Part shown: positions 1 through 10,600 of the stretch, piece after piece
Layout: each line of letters starts with the position of its first letter
Numbering within the stretch: the stretch's first letter is position 1
DNA from: Comamonas sp. lk
Lineage (GTDB): Bacteria > Pseudomonadota > Gammaproteobacteria > Burkholderiales > Burkholderiaceae_C
Assembly: GCA_945869165.1 (NCBI GenBank)
Contig: CAMBNY010000002.1
Coordinates: 1-64,000 of the forward strand
DNA length: 64,000 nt
Direction: 5' to 3'
Made by a program: the position numbers and the translations under genes
The notes under the pieces: model-generated
Database searches by the model: none
Told to the model about the DNA's origin: nothing
What the model saw: the letters and a program-made list of their open reading frames with translations, nothing else

Positions 1-110
<110 letters not shown>

Positions 111-117
111 TTAGCCC

Positions 118-360
118 TTACGCGTTTTGCGCTGCCCATTCGGCAGGCGTAAAAGTTTTCATGGACAAGGCGTGCACCTCATCGGTCTGCATGCGCCTAC
201 CTAGCGTGGCATAGACCTGCTGGTGGCGCGCGATCGGGCGTTTGCCTTCAAAGGCGCTGGACACAATCGTGGCATACCAATGTCGGCCATCGCCTTCCAG
301 CGCAATATGCGTGCACGGCAGGCCGGCGGTAATCAGGGCTTGGAGTTGTTCTGCGGTCAT
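118..360 (-). CDS. BolA family protein
   Basis: MTAEQLQALITAGLPCTHIALEGDGRHWYATIVSSAFEGKRPIARHQQVYATLGRRMQTDEVHALSMKTFTPAEW; BolA-like, next to murA; start trimmed to the internal ATG. Confidence 0.85.
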   Translation of the reverse strand: MTAEQLQALITAGLPCTHIALEGDGRHWYATIVSSAFEGKRPIARHQQVYATLGRRMQTDEVHALSMKTFTPAEWAAQNA

Positions 361-373
361 GAAAATAGAAGTT

Positions 374-1129
374 TTAGCTGCGGATTTTGTAACCGGTGCG
401 CAGCAAGTTAAGTGCAATCGCAAAGACCAGCAGCATAGAGCCGCCGACCACGCTTAGGCTGAGCCAAGGCGATACATCGCTTACGCCAAAAAAGCCGTAG
501 CGCAACCCATCAATCATGTAAAAGAAAGGGTTGCAATGGCTGACGATTTGCCAGAACGGCGGCAGCGAATGGATCGAATAAAAAACACCGCTTAAAAATG
601 TCATGGGCATGACCACGAAGTTTTGAAACGCAGCCAGTTGGTCAAACTTCTCGGCCCACAAACCGGCAATCAGCCCCAAGGTGCCCATCATGGCCGCGCC
701 CATCACCGCGAACAGGAAAATAAACAGGGGTTGCGCAAAGCTGATGTGCGTGAAAAACGCTGCAATCACAAACACCCCCATGCCCACCACCAAACCACGC
801 ACCACGGCAGCGCCCACATAAGCCACAAACCAGTGCCAATAGGACAGCGGCGTGAGCAAGATAAACACCAAGTTGCCCATGACCTTGCTCATGATGAGCG
901 AAGACGAACTATTGGCAAACGCGTTTTGCAAGAGGCTCATCATGGCCAGGCCAGGCACCAAGAAAGCGGTGTAGCTGACCTGGTCGTACACCTTCACATG
1001 GTCTTCCAGGGCGTGGCCGAAGATCAGCAAATACAACATGGCGGTGAGCACCGGGCCAGCTATAGTTTGGAAAGCAACTTTCCAAAAACGCAAAATTTCC
1101 TTGTAGAGCAGGGTTTGCCAGCCGTTCAT
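374..1129 (-). CDS. ABC-2 type transporter permease (YadH-like)
   Basis: Multi-TM protein with ABC-2 permease features; start overlaps the end of the upstream ATPase gene. Confidence 0.85.
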   Translation of the reverse strand: MNGWQTLLYKEILRFWKVAFQTIAGPVLTAMLYLLIFGHALEDHVKVYDQVSYTAFLVPGLAMMSLLQNAFANSSSSLIMSKVMGNLVFILLTPLSYWHWFVAYVGAAVVRGLVVGMGVFVIAAFFTHISFAQPLFIFLFAVMGAAMMGTLGLIAGLWAEKFDQLAAFQNFVVMPMTFLSGVFYSIHSLPPFWQIVSHCNPFFYMIDGLRYGFFGVSDVSPWLSLSVVGGSMLLVFAIALNLLRTGYKIRS

Positions 1130-2088
1130 GCTGCGGCTCCTGCGGTGTCAGCCACTGGCTGTGCGGCTTTGCCGGAATGCTTTTGCATCACGTCTAAAAA
1201 CACGTCTTCCAAATCGGCTTTGCGGATTTCTACGTCCTCGGCATGCAGACCGGCTTCGCGCACCGCGGCCAAATAGCGCTCTATCTCCAGCGCGTCATGC
1301 GCCGGAAATTGCACGATGCGCCCGGTAACGCGCGCTTGCGTACGCAAGGCCTCGGGCAGCGTGCCTTCCACCTTAAAGCGCAATACGTTGCTGGACGCGG
1401 CTTTGAGCAACTCGCTGGTATGGTCCAAAGCTACGATGCGGCCGGACTTGAGCATAGCGATGCGGCCACACAAGGCCTCAGCCTCTTCCAAATAGTGGGT
1501 CGTAAGCAAAACGGTATGGCCTTGTTTATTGAGTTTGGCGATAAACTGCCACAAGGTTTGGCGCAATTCAACGTCCACGCCAGCGGTGGGCTCATCGAGC
1601 ACGATGACCGGCGGCTTGTGCACCAGGGCTTGCGCCACCAAAAAACGCCGCTTCATGCCACCGGACAACTGGCGCATATTGGCCTGGGCTTTGTCGGCCA
1701 GGCCTAAGCTTTCTAACAACTCGTCGATCCAGGCCTCGTTATTGCGCACGCCGAAATAGCCGGACTGGATGCGCAAGGCTTCGCGGATATTGAAAAAGGG
1801 ATCGAATACCAGCTCTTGGGGCACCACGCCAAGCTTTCGCCGGGCCTGTGCGTAGTCGCGCTGCACATCGCTGCCTAACACGCTGACGCTACCTGCACTG
1901 GGCCGGGTCAGGCCCGCTAGCATGCTGATCATGGTAGTTTTGCCAGCGCCATTGGGGCCGAGCAAGCCGAAAAACTCGCCTTGCTCAATATCCAGACTGA
2001 CCTGGTCCACGGCTAGGAATTTGCTGCCTGGCGGCCCTTTGGGCGAGGCATACGCCTTGGAGATCGACTGGAAGGAAATGGCAGGCAT
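1126..2088 (-). CDS. ABC transporter ATP-binding protein (YadG-like)
   Basis: Walker A GPNGAGKTT, signature LSGGMKRR, Walker B VIVLDEPTAGVD. Confidence 0.9.
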   Translation of the reverse strand: MPAISFQSISKAYASPKGPPGSKFLAVDQVSLDIEQGEFFGLLGPNGAGKTTMISMLAGLTRPSAGSVSVLGSDVQRDYAQARRKLGVVPQELVFDPFFNIREALRIQSGYFGVRNNEAWIDELLESLGLADKAQANMRQLSGGMKRRFLVAQALVHKPPVIVLDEPTAGVDVELRQTLWQFIAKLNKQGHTVLLTTHYLEEAEALCGRIAMLKSGRIVALDHTSELLKAASSNVLRFKVEGTLPEALRTQARVTGRIVQFPAHDALEIERYLAAVREAGLHAEDVEIRKADLEDVFLDVMQKHSGKAAQPVADTAGAAA

Positions 2089-2144
2089 AAACGCCGGATT
2101 TTACGCCGCAAGCCTTAGCACGCCCCGTGGGCTGAACGATGGGC

Positions 2145-2450
2145 TTAAACCGGTGCCGGAACTATGGTTTCGGTGTGGGCCTGCGCGCCGTCCTCGAGCA
2201 AAGCACGCACACCATAGAGCGAGGCCAAATGCATCAGCCGCACCGGCGCACCCTCGATAGTCAACTGCTTGCCCAAGCGCAGGCAAGCGCGGCGCAATTC
2301 CAGCAACACGGCCAGCGCCGAGGAATCGAATTCTTGCAAGGCTTGCGCGTCCAGCAACACGTGCTGAGGGCCTATTGCCATACCGGCAGCCAGCTGCTCT
2401 AGGCAGGGGCCGGCCTGGGCATGGGTGAGAACGGCGGGCAAGGCGAGCAC
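2145..2450 (-). CDS. mlaB: STAS-domain protein, MlaB
   Basis: Short STAS-like protein (LLDAQALQEFDSSALAVLLELRR) in mla operon context. Confidence 0.75.
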   Translation of the reverse strand: MLALPAVLTHAQAGPCLEQLAAGMAIGPQHVLLDAQALQEFDSSALAVLLELRRACLRLGKQLTIEGAPVRLMHLASLYGVRALLEDGAQAHTETIVPAPV

Positions 2451-2451
2451 G

Positions 2452-3111
2452 TCAGTTTTTCTTCGCGTTAGATTTATTGCGCGCCGCCAGGGATTCGATC
2501 AGGCCATCCACGCCCTTGGCATTGATTTCTTGGGCAAACTGGCTTTTATAGGTCTCCACCAGCCAGACCCCCATCACGTTCAAGTTATAGATGCGCCAGC
2601 CGCTGCCTTGGCCGGGCGTTTTTTCCAAACGGTAATCAAGCTGAATCGGGTCACCGCCGCCGCGCACTTCGCTGCGCACCACCACTTCTTTGTCATCGGG
2701 ACCCGCACGCAAGGGCTTCATCACGATGGTCTGGTCGCTGATTTGCGCCAAGGCCCCGGAATAGGTACGCACCAGGAGAATCTTAAATTCTTCCTGAAGT
2801 CGCTTTTGCTGCTCCGGCGTGGCCTGCCGCCAGCTCGGCCCGACGGCAGATGCCGTCATGCGCTGGAAGTCCATGTGGGGCATGATGCGTGTGTCTACCA
2901 AGTTGACTACCTTGGCAATATCGCTCCCTCGCATCGTCTTATCCGCTTTGATAAGGTCCAACACTTCGGTCGAGATCCGTTTGACAAAGACATCGGCGGA
3001 TTCATCAATGGCCCACACAGGCCCAGCCACCAATGGGCCCAAAACCATAAGCAAAATGGCAACAATATATTTCACGGATAGAAAGTACACCAAAAAGATC
3101 TCCCTGCGCAT
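2452..3111 (-). CDS. mlaC: Phospholipid-binding periplasmic protein MlaC
   Basis: Signal peptide plus MlaC-type sequence (RTYSGALAQISDQTI, WRIYNLNVMGVWLVETYKSQFAQEI); start placed at MRREIF. Confidence 0.9.
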   Translation of the reverse strand: MRREIFLVYFLSVKYIVAILLMVLGPLVAGPVWAIDESADVFVKRISTEVLDLIKADKTMRGSDIAKVVNLVDTRIMPHMDFQRMTASAVGPSWRQATPEQQKRLQEEFKILLVRTYSGALAQISDQTIVMKPLRAGPDDKEVVVRSEVRGGGDPIQLDYRLEKTPGQGSGWRIYNLNVMGVWLVETYKSQFAQEINAKGVDGLIESLAARNKSNAKKN

Positions 3112-3195
3112 GACTTGGTTCGCGTACTGCATCGATGGCACCGTATGCCCATCGGACGGTTGCAGCACAGCACCGGACATTATCCGCGAACGATT

Positions 3196-3930
3196 CTACG
3201 GCTGAACGCCTGGGTCTTCCTGATTTTCCCCGTCGTTCTGAAGGTATTGTCGGCGCTGAAGATAGGAATCTCTGGTGAAGGAATAGGGGTCCAAGGCCCC
3301 CGCCTTGACGACATCATCGGCCTGCAGATAGCTTGCCCGCAGGTCGGTAAAACTTAAAACCGTTAAAAAATCGCGAACGTCCACACTATCCAAATGATTG
3401 GCGAGGTTGCCTTTCCAGTCAATAGGATAGACAACGACCTCGACCATGGTGCGCGGCCCAAGCAAGGGCACGACTACATACGGACCCGCGGGCAGGCCCC
3501 AACGCGACAGCGTCAGGCCCAGGTCCGCAGGATGTCGGTCAATATCCAACTCGGTGGCCACGTCGATCAAGCCCAACATACCCACGGTGCTGTTGATCGC
3601 GACCCGCTTAAAGCTGTCGGATGTTGCCTTGCCCCGCAGAGCAAGCGCGTTATTCGGAATCGCCCACGCATCAGCCAAATTGCCAAAAAAATGATTCACG
3701 CTATTACGTACCCAGCGAGGTACGACCTCGGTATAAGCCAGCGCAACAGGCCTGAGAACGGCGTGGTCCACGATTTCGTTGAAGGCAAAGACCCCGCGAT
3801 TGAACACCTCAAAAGGGTCCTGCGCATTAAAAAGCGGCTCTGCCCGTGCGGATAGTGAAAATCCCGCACAAAATATTCCCACCAGACAGGCAAACGCCCG
3901 TAGGTGGCGACCGATCAGGCCCAGGCGCAT
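3196..3930 (-). CDS. mlaA: MlaA/VacJ family lipoprotein
   Basis: DPFEVFNRGVFAFNEIVDHAVLRPVALAY, typical MlaA/VacJ. Confidence 0.9.
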   Translation of the reverse strand: MRLGLIGRHLRAFACLVGIFCAGFSLSARAEPLFNAQDPFEVFNRGVFAFNEIVDHAVLRPVALAYTEVVPRWVRNSVNHFFGNLADAWAIPNNALALRGKATSDSFKRVAINSTVGMLGLIDVATELDIDRHPADLGLTLSRWGLPAGPYVVVPLLGPRTMVEVVVYPIDWKGNLANHLDSVDVRDFLTVLSFTDLRASYLQADDVVKAGALDPYSFTRDSYLQRRQYLQNDGENQEDPGVQP

Positions 3931-3932
3931 GC

Positions 3933-4412
3933 TTATTCCACCGCTTTCGTACCAGCGGAGCCCGCCGCTTTGCTGTACAAAAACTGGCTAATCAGGCTCT
4001 CCAGTACTACCGCCGACTGGGTGGTGGTGATCAGGTCACCCGCAGCCAGCACGGCTTCTTCGGCACCGGCTTCTATGCCCAGGTATTGTTCACCGAGCAG
4101 GCCGCTGGTCAGAATTTTGAGCGAGCTGTCTTTGGGGAAACGGTAACGGCTTTCCATTGCAATATGCACCTGGGCTTGGAAGCTCTTGTCGTCAAAAACA
4201 ATTTTTTCCACCCGCCCCACCACGACGCCCGCACTGCGCACCGCCGCCTTGGCTTTGAGGCCGCCCACGTTATCGAACTTGGCCGTCACTTTGTAGGTGG
4301 ACTGGAAATTGAGGCTGAGCAAGTTGGCCGATTGCAGGGCTAAAAACAAAACCGCCACCGCGCCAATCAGCACAAATAGGCCAACCCACAGATCATTTTT
4401 AGTACGTTGCAT
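3933..4412 (-). CDS. mlaD: MCE-domain protein MlaD
   Basis: N-terminal TM and MCE domain (YKVTAKFDNVGGLKAKAAVRSAGVVVGRVEKI; SGLLGEQYLGIEAG). Confidence 0.92.
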   Translation of the reverse strand: MQRTKNDLWVGLFVLIGAVAVLFLALQSANLLSLNFQSTYKVTAKFDNVGGLKAKAAVRSAGVVVGRVEKIVFDDKSFQAQVHIAMESRYRFPKDSSLKILTSGLLGEQYLGIEAGAEEAVLAAGDLITTTQSAVVLESLISQFLYSKAAGSAGTKAVE

Positions 4413-4438
4413 TCGAATTCTTTCTAGTCAAGCGATCG

Positions 4439-5221
4439 CTAAATCGTAAACATCATGGCCGTCAAGACAAAGTCCATGACCAGCACCGACAAAGAGGCCA
4501 TCACCACGGTGCGGGTGGTAGCAGCCGCAACGCCTTCTGGCGTGGCCTGCGCCACATAACCCTGCAAAAGCGCGACAAAGGTGACGGCAAAGCCGAAGAT
4601 GATGCTCTTGATGATGCCATTGCCCACATCACGCCAGACGTCTACGCCGCCCTGGATTTGGCTCCAGAAGGAGCCGGAATCCACGCCAATCATCACCACG
4701 CCGACGACCCAGCCACCCACAATGCCCATGGCGCTAAAGACTGCTGCGAGCAAGGGCATGGCAATCACGCCGCCCCAAAAACGCGGTGCCAACACGCGCT
4801 GCACCGGGTCTACCGCCATCATTTCCATCACGCTGATTTGTTCACCGGCTTTCATGAGGCCGATTTCGGCGGTCAACGAGGTACCGGCGCGCCCGGCAAA
4901 CAGCAAAGCGGTAACGACCGGGCCCAGTTCGCGTACCAGGCTCAGCGCCACCAACAGGCCTAGCGCCTCGGACGAGCCATAGCGCTGCAGGGTGTAGTAG
5001 CCCTGCAGGCCAAACACAAAGCCGACAAACAAGCCGGAAAACGCAATGATGACCAGCGAGTAATTACCTAAAAAATGAATTTGGTCGCGGATCAGCCCGA
5101 AGCGTTGCAAACTGGACTTCAATGTAAACAACAAGCGCACAAACAAGCGCGCGCCGTAGCCGATGTGCGCCAGCTTTTCGCGCACCGAAAAGCCTAGATT
5201 GCGCAGGGCTTGGGCCATCAT
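4439..5221 (-). CDS. mlaE: Lipid asymmetry ABC transporter permease MlaE
   Basis: MlaE family sequence (LVRELGPVVTALLFAGRAGTSLTAEIGLMK). Confidence 0.93.
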   Translation of the reverse strand: MMAQALRNLGFSVREKLAHIGYGARLFVRLLFTLKSSLQRFGLIRDQIHFLGNYSLVIIAFSGLFVGFVFGLQGYYTLQRYGSSEALGLLVALSLVRELGPVVTALLFAGRAGTSLTAEIGLMKAGEQISVMEMMAVDPVQRVLAPRFWGGVIAMPLLAAVFSAMGIVGGWVVGVVMIGVDSGSFWSQIQGGVDVWRDVGNGIIKSIIFGFAVTFVALLQGYVAQATPEGVAAATTRTVVMASLSVLVMDFVLTAMMFTI

Positions 5222-6033
5222 GGTGCAGACCCCGCGCCAAAGTCCTGCGCCAGGTCCGGCGCCGGGTAATGAAAGCGCACCGGGCCGTCGGCTTGGGCAT
5301 GCACGTATTGGTAGACCAGCGGGTCGGTGCTTTCGCGCACATGCTGGGGCGTGCCTTCAGTGGCGACACGGCCATTGGCCAAAATCACCACATGGTCGGC
5401 GATACCAAAGGTTTGTTCCAATTCGTGGGACACAAAAATACTGGTCAGGCCCATGGTGTCGTTGAGCTGGCGAATTAAGTGGGCCGAGGTGCCCAGGGAG
5501 ATCGGGTCCAGACCGGAAAAGGGCTCGTCGTACATCACCAGTTCGGGGTCTAGTGCAATCGCGCGCGCTAAGGCGATGCGCCGCGCCATGCCGCCGGATA
5601 CCTCGCTAGGCATCAAGTCCCGCGCGCCGCGCAGGCCCACGGCTTGGAGCTTCATCAACACAATGTCACGAATAAGCGCTTCGGGCAGCTTTGTATGTTC
5701 GCGCAAGGGAAAAGCAACATTGTCAAAAACGGAAAGGTCGGCGAACAAGGCACCAAACTGGAACAGCATACCCATGCGCCTGCGTGCTGCATACAAAGCA
5801 CTTTGGTCCATGGCACCTATGTCCTGGCCATCAAACAGCACCTGGCCGCTTTGACCTCGGATCTGCCCGCCAATAAGTCGCAGCAAAGTAGTTTTTCCGC
5901 CACCGCTGGCGCCCATGAGCGCGGTGACTTTGCCACGCGGCACGCTAAAGCTCGTGCCGTCCAATATGAGGCGTTCGTGGTAAGCGAAGCTCAGATTGTC
6001 GATGCGTACAAGGGGGTCGGAGACGGCAGGCAT
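5218..6033 (-). CDS. mlaF: ABC transporter ATP-binding protein MlaF
   Basis: Walker A GASGGGKTT, signature VSGGMARR, DEPFSGLDPI; overlaps mlaE by 4 nt. Confidence 0.92.
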   Translation of the reverse strand: MPAVSDPLVRIDNLSFAYHERLILDGTSFSVPRGKVTALMGASGGGKTTLLRLIGGQIRGQSGQVLFDGQDIGAMDQSALYAARRRMGMLFQFGALFADLSVFDNVAFPLREHTKLPEALIRDIVLMKLQAVGLRGARDLMPSEVSGGMARRIALARAIALDPELVMYDEPFSGLDPISLGTSAHLIRQLNDTMGLTSIFVSHELEQTFGIADHVVILANGRVATEGTPQHVRESTDPLVYQYVHAQADGPVRFHYPAPDLAQDFGAGSAP

Positions 6034-6068
6034 AGTGCGAATAATTAGCCCCGCATCATAAGGGCTAG

Positions 6069-6105
6069 CCCTGCAAATGCCCGCCAGAGGGGGGCACTTG
6101 CAGGG
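6069..6105. terminator. Intercistronic hairpin between gltD and mlaF
   Basis: CCCTGCAAATGCCC (6069-6082) pairs with GGGCACTTGCAGGG (6092-6105), one mismatch, 9-nt loop; no clear T tract. Confidence 0.5.
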
Positions 6106-6150
6106 ACTTGGGCCGGACTTTTACGGAGATTTATGCGGCCGAGCCCCCGC

Positions 6151-7617
6151 TTACCGCGGCAGTTCGCTGCTGCCCATCAAAAATTCGTCGACCGCGCGGG
6201 CGGCCTGGCGTCCTTCGCGGATCGCCCATACCACCAAGGACTGGCCGCGCCGCATGTCTCCGGCGGCAAACACTTTGGGCACGTTGGTGACATAGGCGTT
6301 AGCGCCTTCGTTGGCGGCTTTGGCATTGGCGCGGGCGTCTTTGGCGACCCCGAATGCGTCCAGCACGCTAGCGACCGGGTGTACAAAGCCCATAGCCAGC
6401 AGCACCATGTCGGCCTGGTAGGTTTTTTCCGTGCCGGGCACTTCGACCAATTTGCCGCCCTTCATTTCCACGTGTACCGTGGTCAGGCTTTTGACTTTGC
6501 CTTTTTCACCGGCAAAAGATTTGGTGGACACGGCAAATTCGCGCAAACAGCCTTCTTCATGGCTAGAACTCGTACGCAGCTTCAGCGGCCAGTAAGGCCA
6601 GGTCATCGGCCGGTCTTCCACTTCGGGCGGCTGGGGCATGACTTCAAACTGGGTCACGCTGGCCGCGCCATGGCGGTTGCTGGTGCCTACGCAGTCCGAG
6701 CCGGTATCACCGCCGCCGATGACGATGACATGTTTACCATCCGCGCGCAATTGGCCGGGGAATTTATCGCCGGCGTTGACTTTGTTCTGCTGCGGTAAAA
6801 ACTCCATGGCGAAATGGATGCCTTCCAAATCGCGCCCTGGGACCGGTAAGTCGCGGGACTGCTCCGAGCCGCCAGCCAGCAAAACCGCGTCAAAGTCTTT
6901 TTGCAATTGGGCTGCGGACACGGTTTCCTTGGCCCAGTTGGTGACTTTGGAATCTTTGGGCCACTCGCCCACCATCACGCCGGTACGCACCGTGACGCCT
7001 TCGGCCTGCAACTGCGCCATGCGCCGGTCGATGTGGCCTTTGTCCATTTTGAAATCGGGAATACCGTAGCGCAGCAAGCCGCCAACGCGGTCATTCTTTT
7101 CAAACACCGTCACCGCATGGCCGACACGCGCCAATTGCTGCGCCGCTGCCAGCCCAGCCGGGCCGGAGCCGATCACCGCGACTTTTTTACCCGTTTTTTG
7201 GGCTGCGGGCTGGGCCTGCACCCAGCCTTCGGCCCAAGCGCGGTCGATGATGGCGCGCTCGATGGATTTGATGCCCACCGCGTCGTCGTTCACATTCAGG
7301 GTACACGCAGCTTCGCAAGGTGCAGGGCAAATGCGGCCGGTGAACTCGGGGAAGTTGTTGGTGCTGTGCAAAACCTCGATCGCGGCTTTCCAGTCTTCGC
7401 GGAACACCAGGTCATTGAAGTCGGGGATGATGTTGTTGACCGGGCAGCCGCTGTTGCAAAACGGCGTGCCGCAGTCCATGCAGCGCGCGCTTTGGGTTTT
7501 GGCTTGCTGGTCATCTAAACCGATCACAAACTCTTTGTAATTTTTCACGCGCTCGGGTACCGGGGCATAGCCCTCTTCGACGCGCGCAAACTCCATGAAT
7601 CCGGTAATTTTTCCCAT
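6151..7617 (-). CDS. gltD: Glutamate synthase (NADPH) small subunit
   Basis: [17 protein letters not shown] cysteine cluster, two Rossmann motifs ([23 protein letters not shown]). Confidence 0.95.
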   Translation of the reverse strand: MGKITGFMEFARVEEGYAPVPERVKNYKEFVIGLDDQQAKTQSARCMDCGTPFCNSGCPVNNIIPDFNDLVFREDWKAAIEVLHSTNNFPEFTGRICPAPCEAACTLNVNDDAVGIKSIERAIIDRAWAEGWVQAQPAAQKTGKKVAVIGSGPAGLAAAQQLARVGHAVTVFEKNDRVGGLLRYGIPDFKMDKGHIDRRMAQLQAEGVTVRTGVMVGEWPKDSKVTNWAKETVSAAQLQKDFDAVLLAGGSEQSRDLPVPGRDLEGIHFAMEFLPQQNKVNAGDKFPGQLRADGKHVIVIGGGDTGSDCVGTSNRHGAASVTQFEVMPQPPEVEDRPMTWPYWPLKLRTSSSHEEGCLREFAVSTKSFAGEKGKVKSLTTVHVEMKGGKLVEVPGTEKTYQADMVLLAMGFVHPVASVLDAFGVAKDARANAKAANEGANAYVTNVPKVFAAGDMRRGQSLVVWAIREGRQAARAVDEFLMGSSELPR

Positions 7618-7649
7618 GATGCTGGTCCTGTATTGTCGGCAATGCGCGC

Positions 7650-10600
7650 TTACACCGCAGCGCTGCTTTTGGTTTTGGCCGCCGCCGGGGCGCTAGCCGC
7701 TGCGGATTTTTTGGCATGAATTTCACCCAAGGCCCGCTTGTATTCCAGCGGGAAAACCTTGACGAATTTGCCGCGCGCGCTATCCCATTGGTCTAGCAAT
7801 TCGCGGGCGCGTTTGCTGCCGGTCCAGCGGTTGTGCTCTTCCAGCAATTTGCGCAACTGCGCTTCGTCGGATTGGCCGCAGTGCCAGACGGCTTTGTCTA
7901 TTTGCGCCTCTTGCTCTTTGCTGCTGAGCACCGGCTCCATGCTGACCATGGCGGTATTGCAGCGGCTGGCGAACTGGCCGTCTTCGTCATAGACGTAGGC
8001 GATGCCGCCGCTCATACCCGCAGCAAAATTGCGTCCGGTTTTACCCAGCACCAACACAGTGCCGCCGGTCATGTACTCGCAGCCGTGGTCGCCCGTGCCT
8101 TCAACCACTGCCGTGGCGCCCGACAAGCGAACCGCAAAGCGCTCGCCGGCCACGCCGCTGAAAAACGCTTCGCCGCTGGTGGCGCCGTACATCACGGTAT
8201 TGCCCACAATGGTGTTGCGAATGGCTTCACCCCGGAAGTCAATACTAGGCCGTACCACCACGCGCCCGCCGGACAAGCCCTTGCCGGTGTAGTCGTTGGC
8301 GTCGCCAATCAAGTACAAGGTCACGCCATTGCACAAGAACGCCCCGAAAGACTGACCGCCCGTGCCTTCGAGCTGTATGCGGATGCTGTCATCAGGCAGG
8401 CCTTCTGGGTGCATTTTGGTAATCGCACCCGAGAGCATGGCGCCGACCGAGCGATTGACATTGCGCGCCACTTCCATGAACTGCACTTTTTCGCCTTTGT
8501 CGATGGCGGCGCGGCTCTTCTCGATCAAGCGCACATCGAGTGCTTTTTCCAGGCCATGCTCTTGGGTTTCGTTTTGGAAGCGCGATACGCTGGCAGGCAC
8601 TTGCGGCTGGGCAAACAGGCGGCTGAAATCCAGACCGCTGGACTTCCAGTGGTCAATGCCTTTGCGCATGTCCAGCAGGTCGGCCCGGCCAATCAAATCG
8701 TCAAATTTGCGTACGCCTAGTTGCGCCATGATGTGGCGCACTTCTTCGGCGACAAAGAAAAAGTAATTCACCACATGCTCTGGCTTGCCCGAGAATTTTT
8801 GGCGCAGCACCGGGTCTTGCGTCGCCACGCCCACGGGGCAGGTGTTGAGGTGGCATTTACGCATCATGATGCAGCCTTCCACCACCAGCGGCGCAGTGGC
8901 AAAGCCGAACTCGTCAGCGCCGAGCAAGGCGCCAATCGCCACATCGCGGCCGGTTTTCATCTGGCCATCGACTTGCACCCGGATACGGCTGCGCAAGCGG
9001 TTGAGCACCAGGGTTTGCTGCGTCTCGGCCAGGCCGATTTCCCAGGGGCTGCCTGCGTGCTTGATAGAGGACCAGGGCGACGCACCGGTGCCGCCGTCAT
9101 GGCCGGCGATGACCACATGGTCCGCCTTGCACTTGGCCACGCCTGCGGCTACCGTACCCACGCCGATTTCCGACACCAACTTCACGCTAATGTCGGAATG
9201 GGGCGCGACGTTTTTCAGGTCGTGAATGAGTTGCGCCAGGTCTTCGATGGAGTAAATATCGTGGTGCGGTGGCGGCGAGATCAGGCCCACGCCGGGCACC
9301 GAGTAGCGCAGCTTGCCGATGTACTCGGACACTTTGCTTCCCGGCAATTGCCCGCCTTCACCAGGCTTGGCGCCTTGGGCCATCTTGATCTGAATCTGGT
9401 CCGCGCTGACCAAATATTCCGCCGTCACGCCAAAGCGGCCCGAGGCCACTTGCTTGATTTTGGAGCGCATGGAATCGCCCGCTTGCAGGGCGTAATCGAC
9501 CTCAAAAATTTCCTTACCCAGTAGGTCCGACATGGTCTGGCCTTGCTTGATCGGGATGCCTTTGAGTTCATTGCGGTAACGCAGCGGGTCTTCGCCACCC
9601 TCACCGGTATTGCTCTTGCCGCCGATGCGATTCATGGCTACGGCCAAGGTGCTGTGCGCTTCGGTGGAGATAGAGCCTAGCGACATAGCGCCTGTGGCAA
9701 AGCGTTTGACGATTTCGGCAGCGGGTTCCACCTCGTCGATGGAGATCGCTTTGGCCGGGTCGATGCGGAACTCAAACAAGCCGCGCAGCGTTAGTTGGCG
9801 GCGCGTCTGGTCGTTGATGATTTGGGCGTACTCTTTGTAAGTGCTCCAGTTGTTGGCGCGCGTGCTGTGTTGCAGCTTGGCGATCGCATCGGGCGTCCAC
9901 ATATGCTCTTCGCCGCGCACGCGCCAGGCGTACTCGCCACCGGCGTCCAGGGCATTGGCCAGCACCGGGTCTTTGCCAAAGGCCAGCTTGTGGGTGCGGA
10001 TAGCTTCTTCGGCGATTTCAAAAACGCCTATGCCTTCCACGCGGCTGGGCGTGCCGGTGAAGTATTTACGCACGGTGTCGGTGGACAAACCAATCGCTTC
10101 AAACAACTGCGCGCCGCAATAGCTCATATAGGTGCTCACACCCATCTTGGACATGATTTTGGACAGGCCTTTGCCCACGGCTTTGACGTAGTTGTAAATC
10201 GCCTTGTCGGCGCTGAGCGCGCCGGGCAAGCCAGCGCTCATTTGCACCAGGGTTTGCATCGCCAAATAGGGATGCACAGCTTCCGCGCCATAACCGGCGA
10301 GCACCGCGAAGTGGTGCACCTCACGCGCGCTCCCGGTCTCCACCACCAGGCCTGCCGTGGTGCGCAAGCCTTCGAGCACCAGGTGCTGGTGAATAGCCGA
10401 CAGTGCCAGCAAAGCGGGTATCGCCACTTGGGTGGCGCCCATGGCGCGGTCGCTGATGATGAGAATGTTGTTACCGCTCTTGATAGCGTCCACCGCTTCG
10501 GCGCACAAGGAGGCCAGCTTGGCCTCCACGCCTTCGTGGCCCCAGTCCAGCGGGTAAGTAATGCCTAGGGTGTAGCTGCGGAATTTGCCATGGGTGTGAC

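Noticed and set aside
623-1276. 217-aa plus-strand ORF rich in His/Gln/Arg
   Set aside because: Antisense to the ABC-2 permease/ATPase pair; no support.
8721-9524. 267-aa plus-strand ORF inside gltB
   Set aside because: Antisense to a conserved glutamate synthase domain; composition is that of a shadow ORF.
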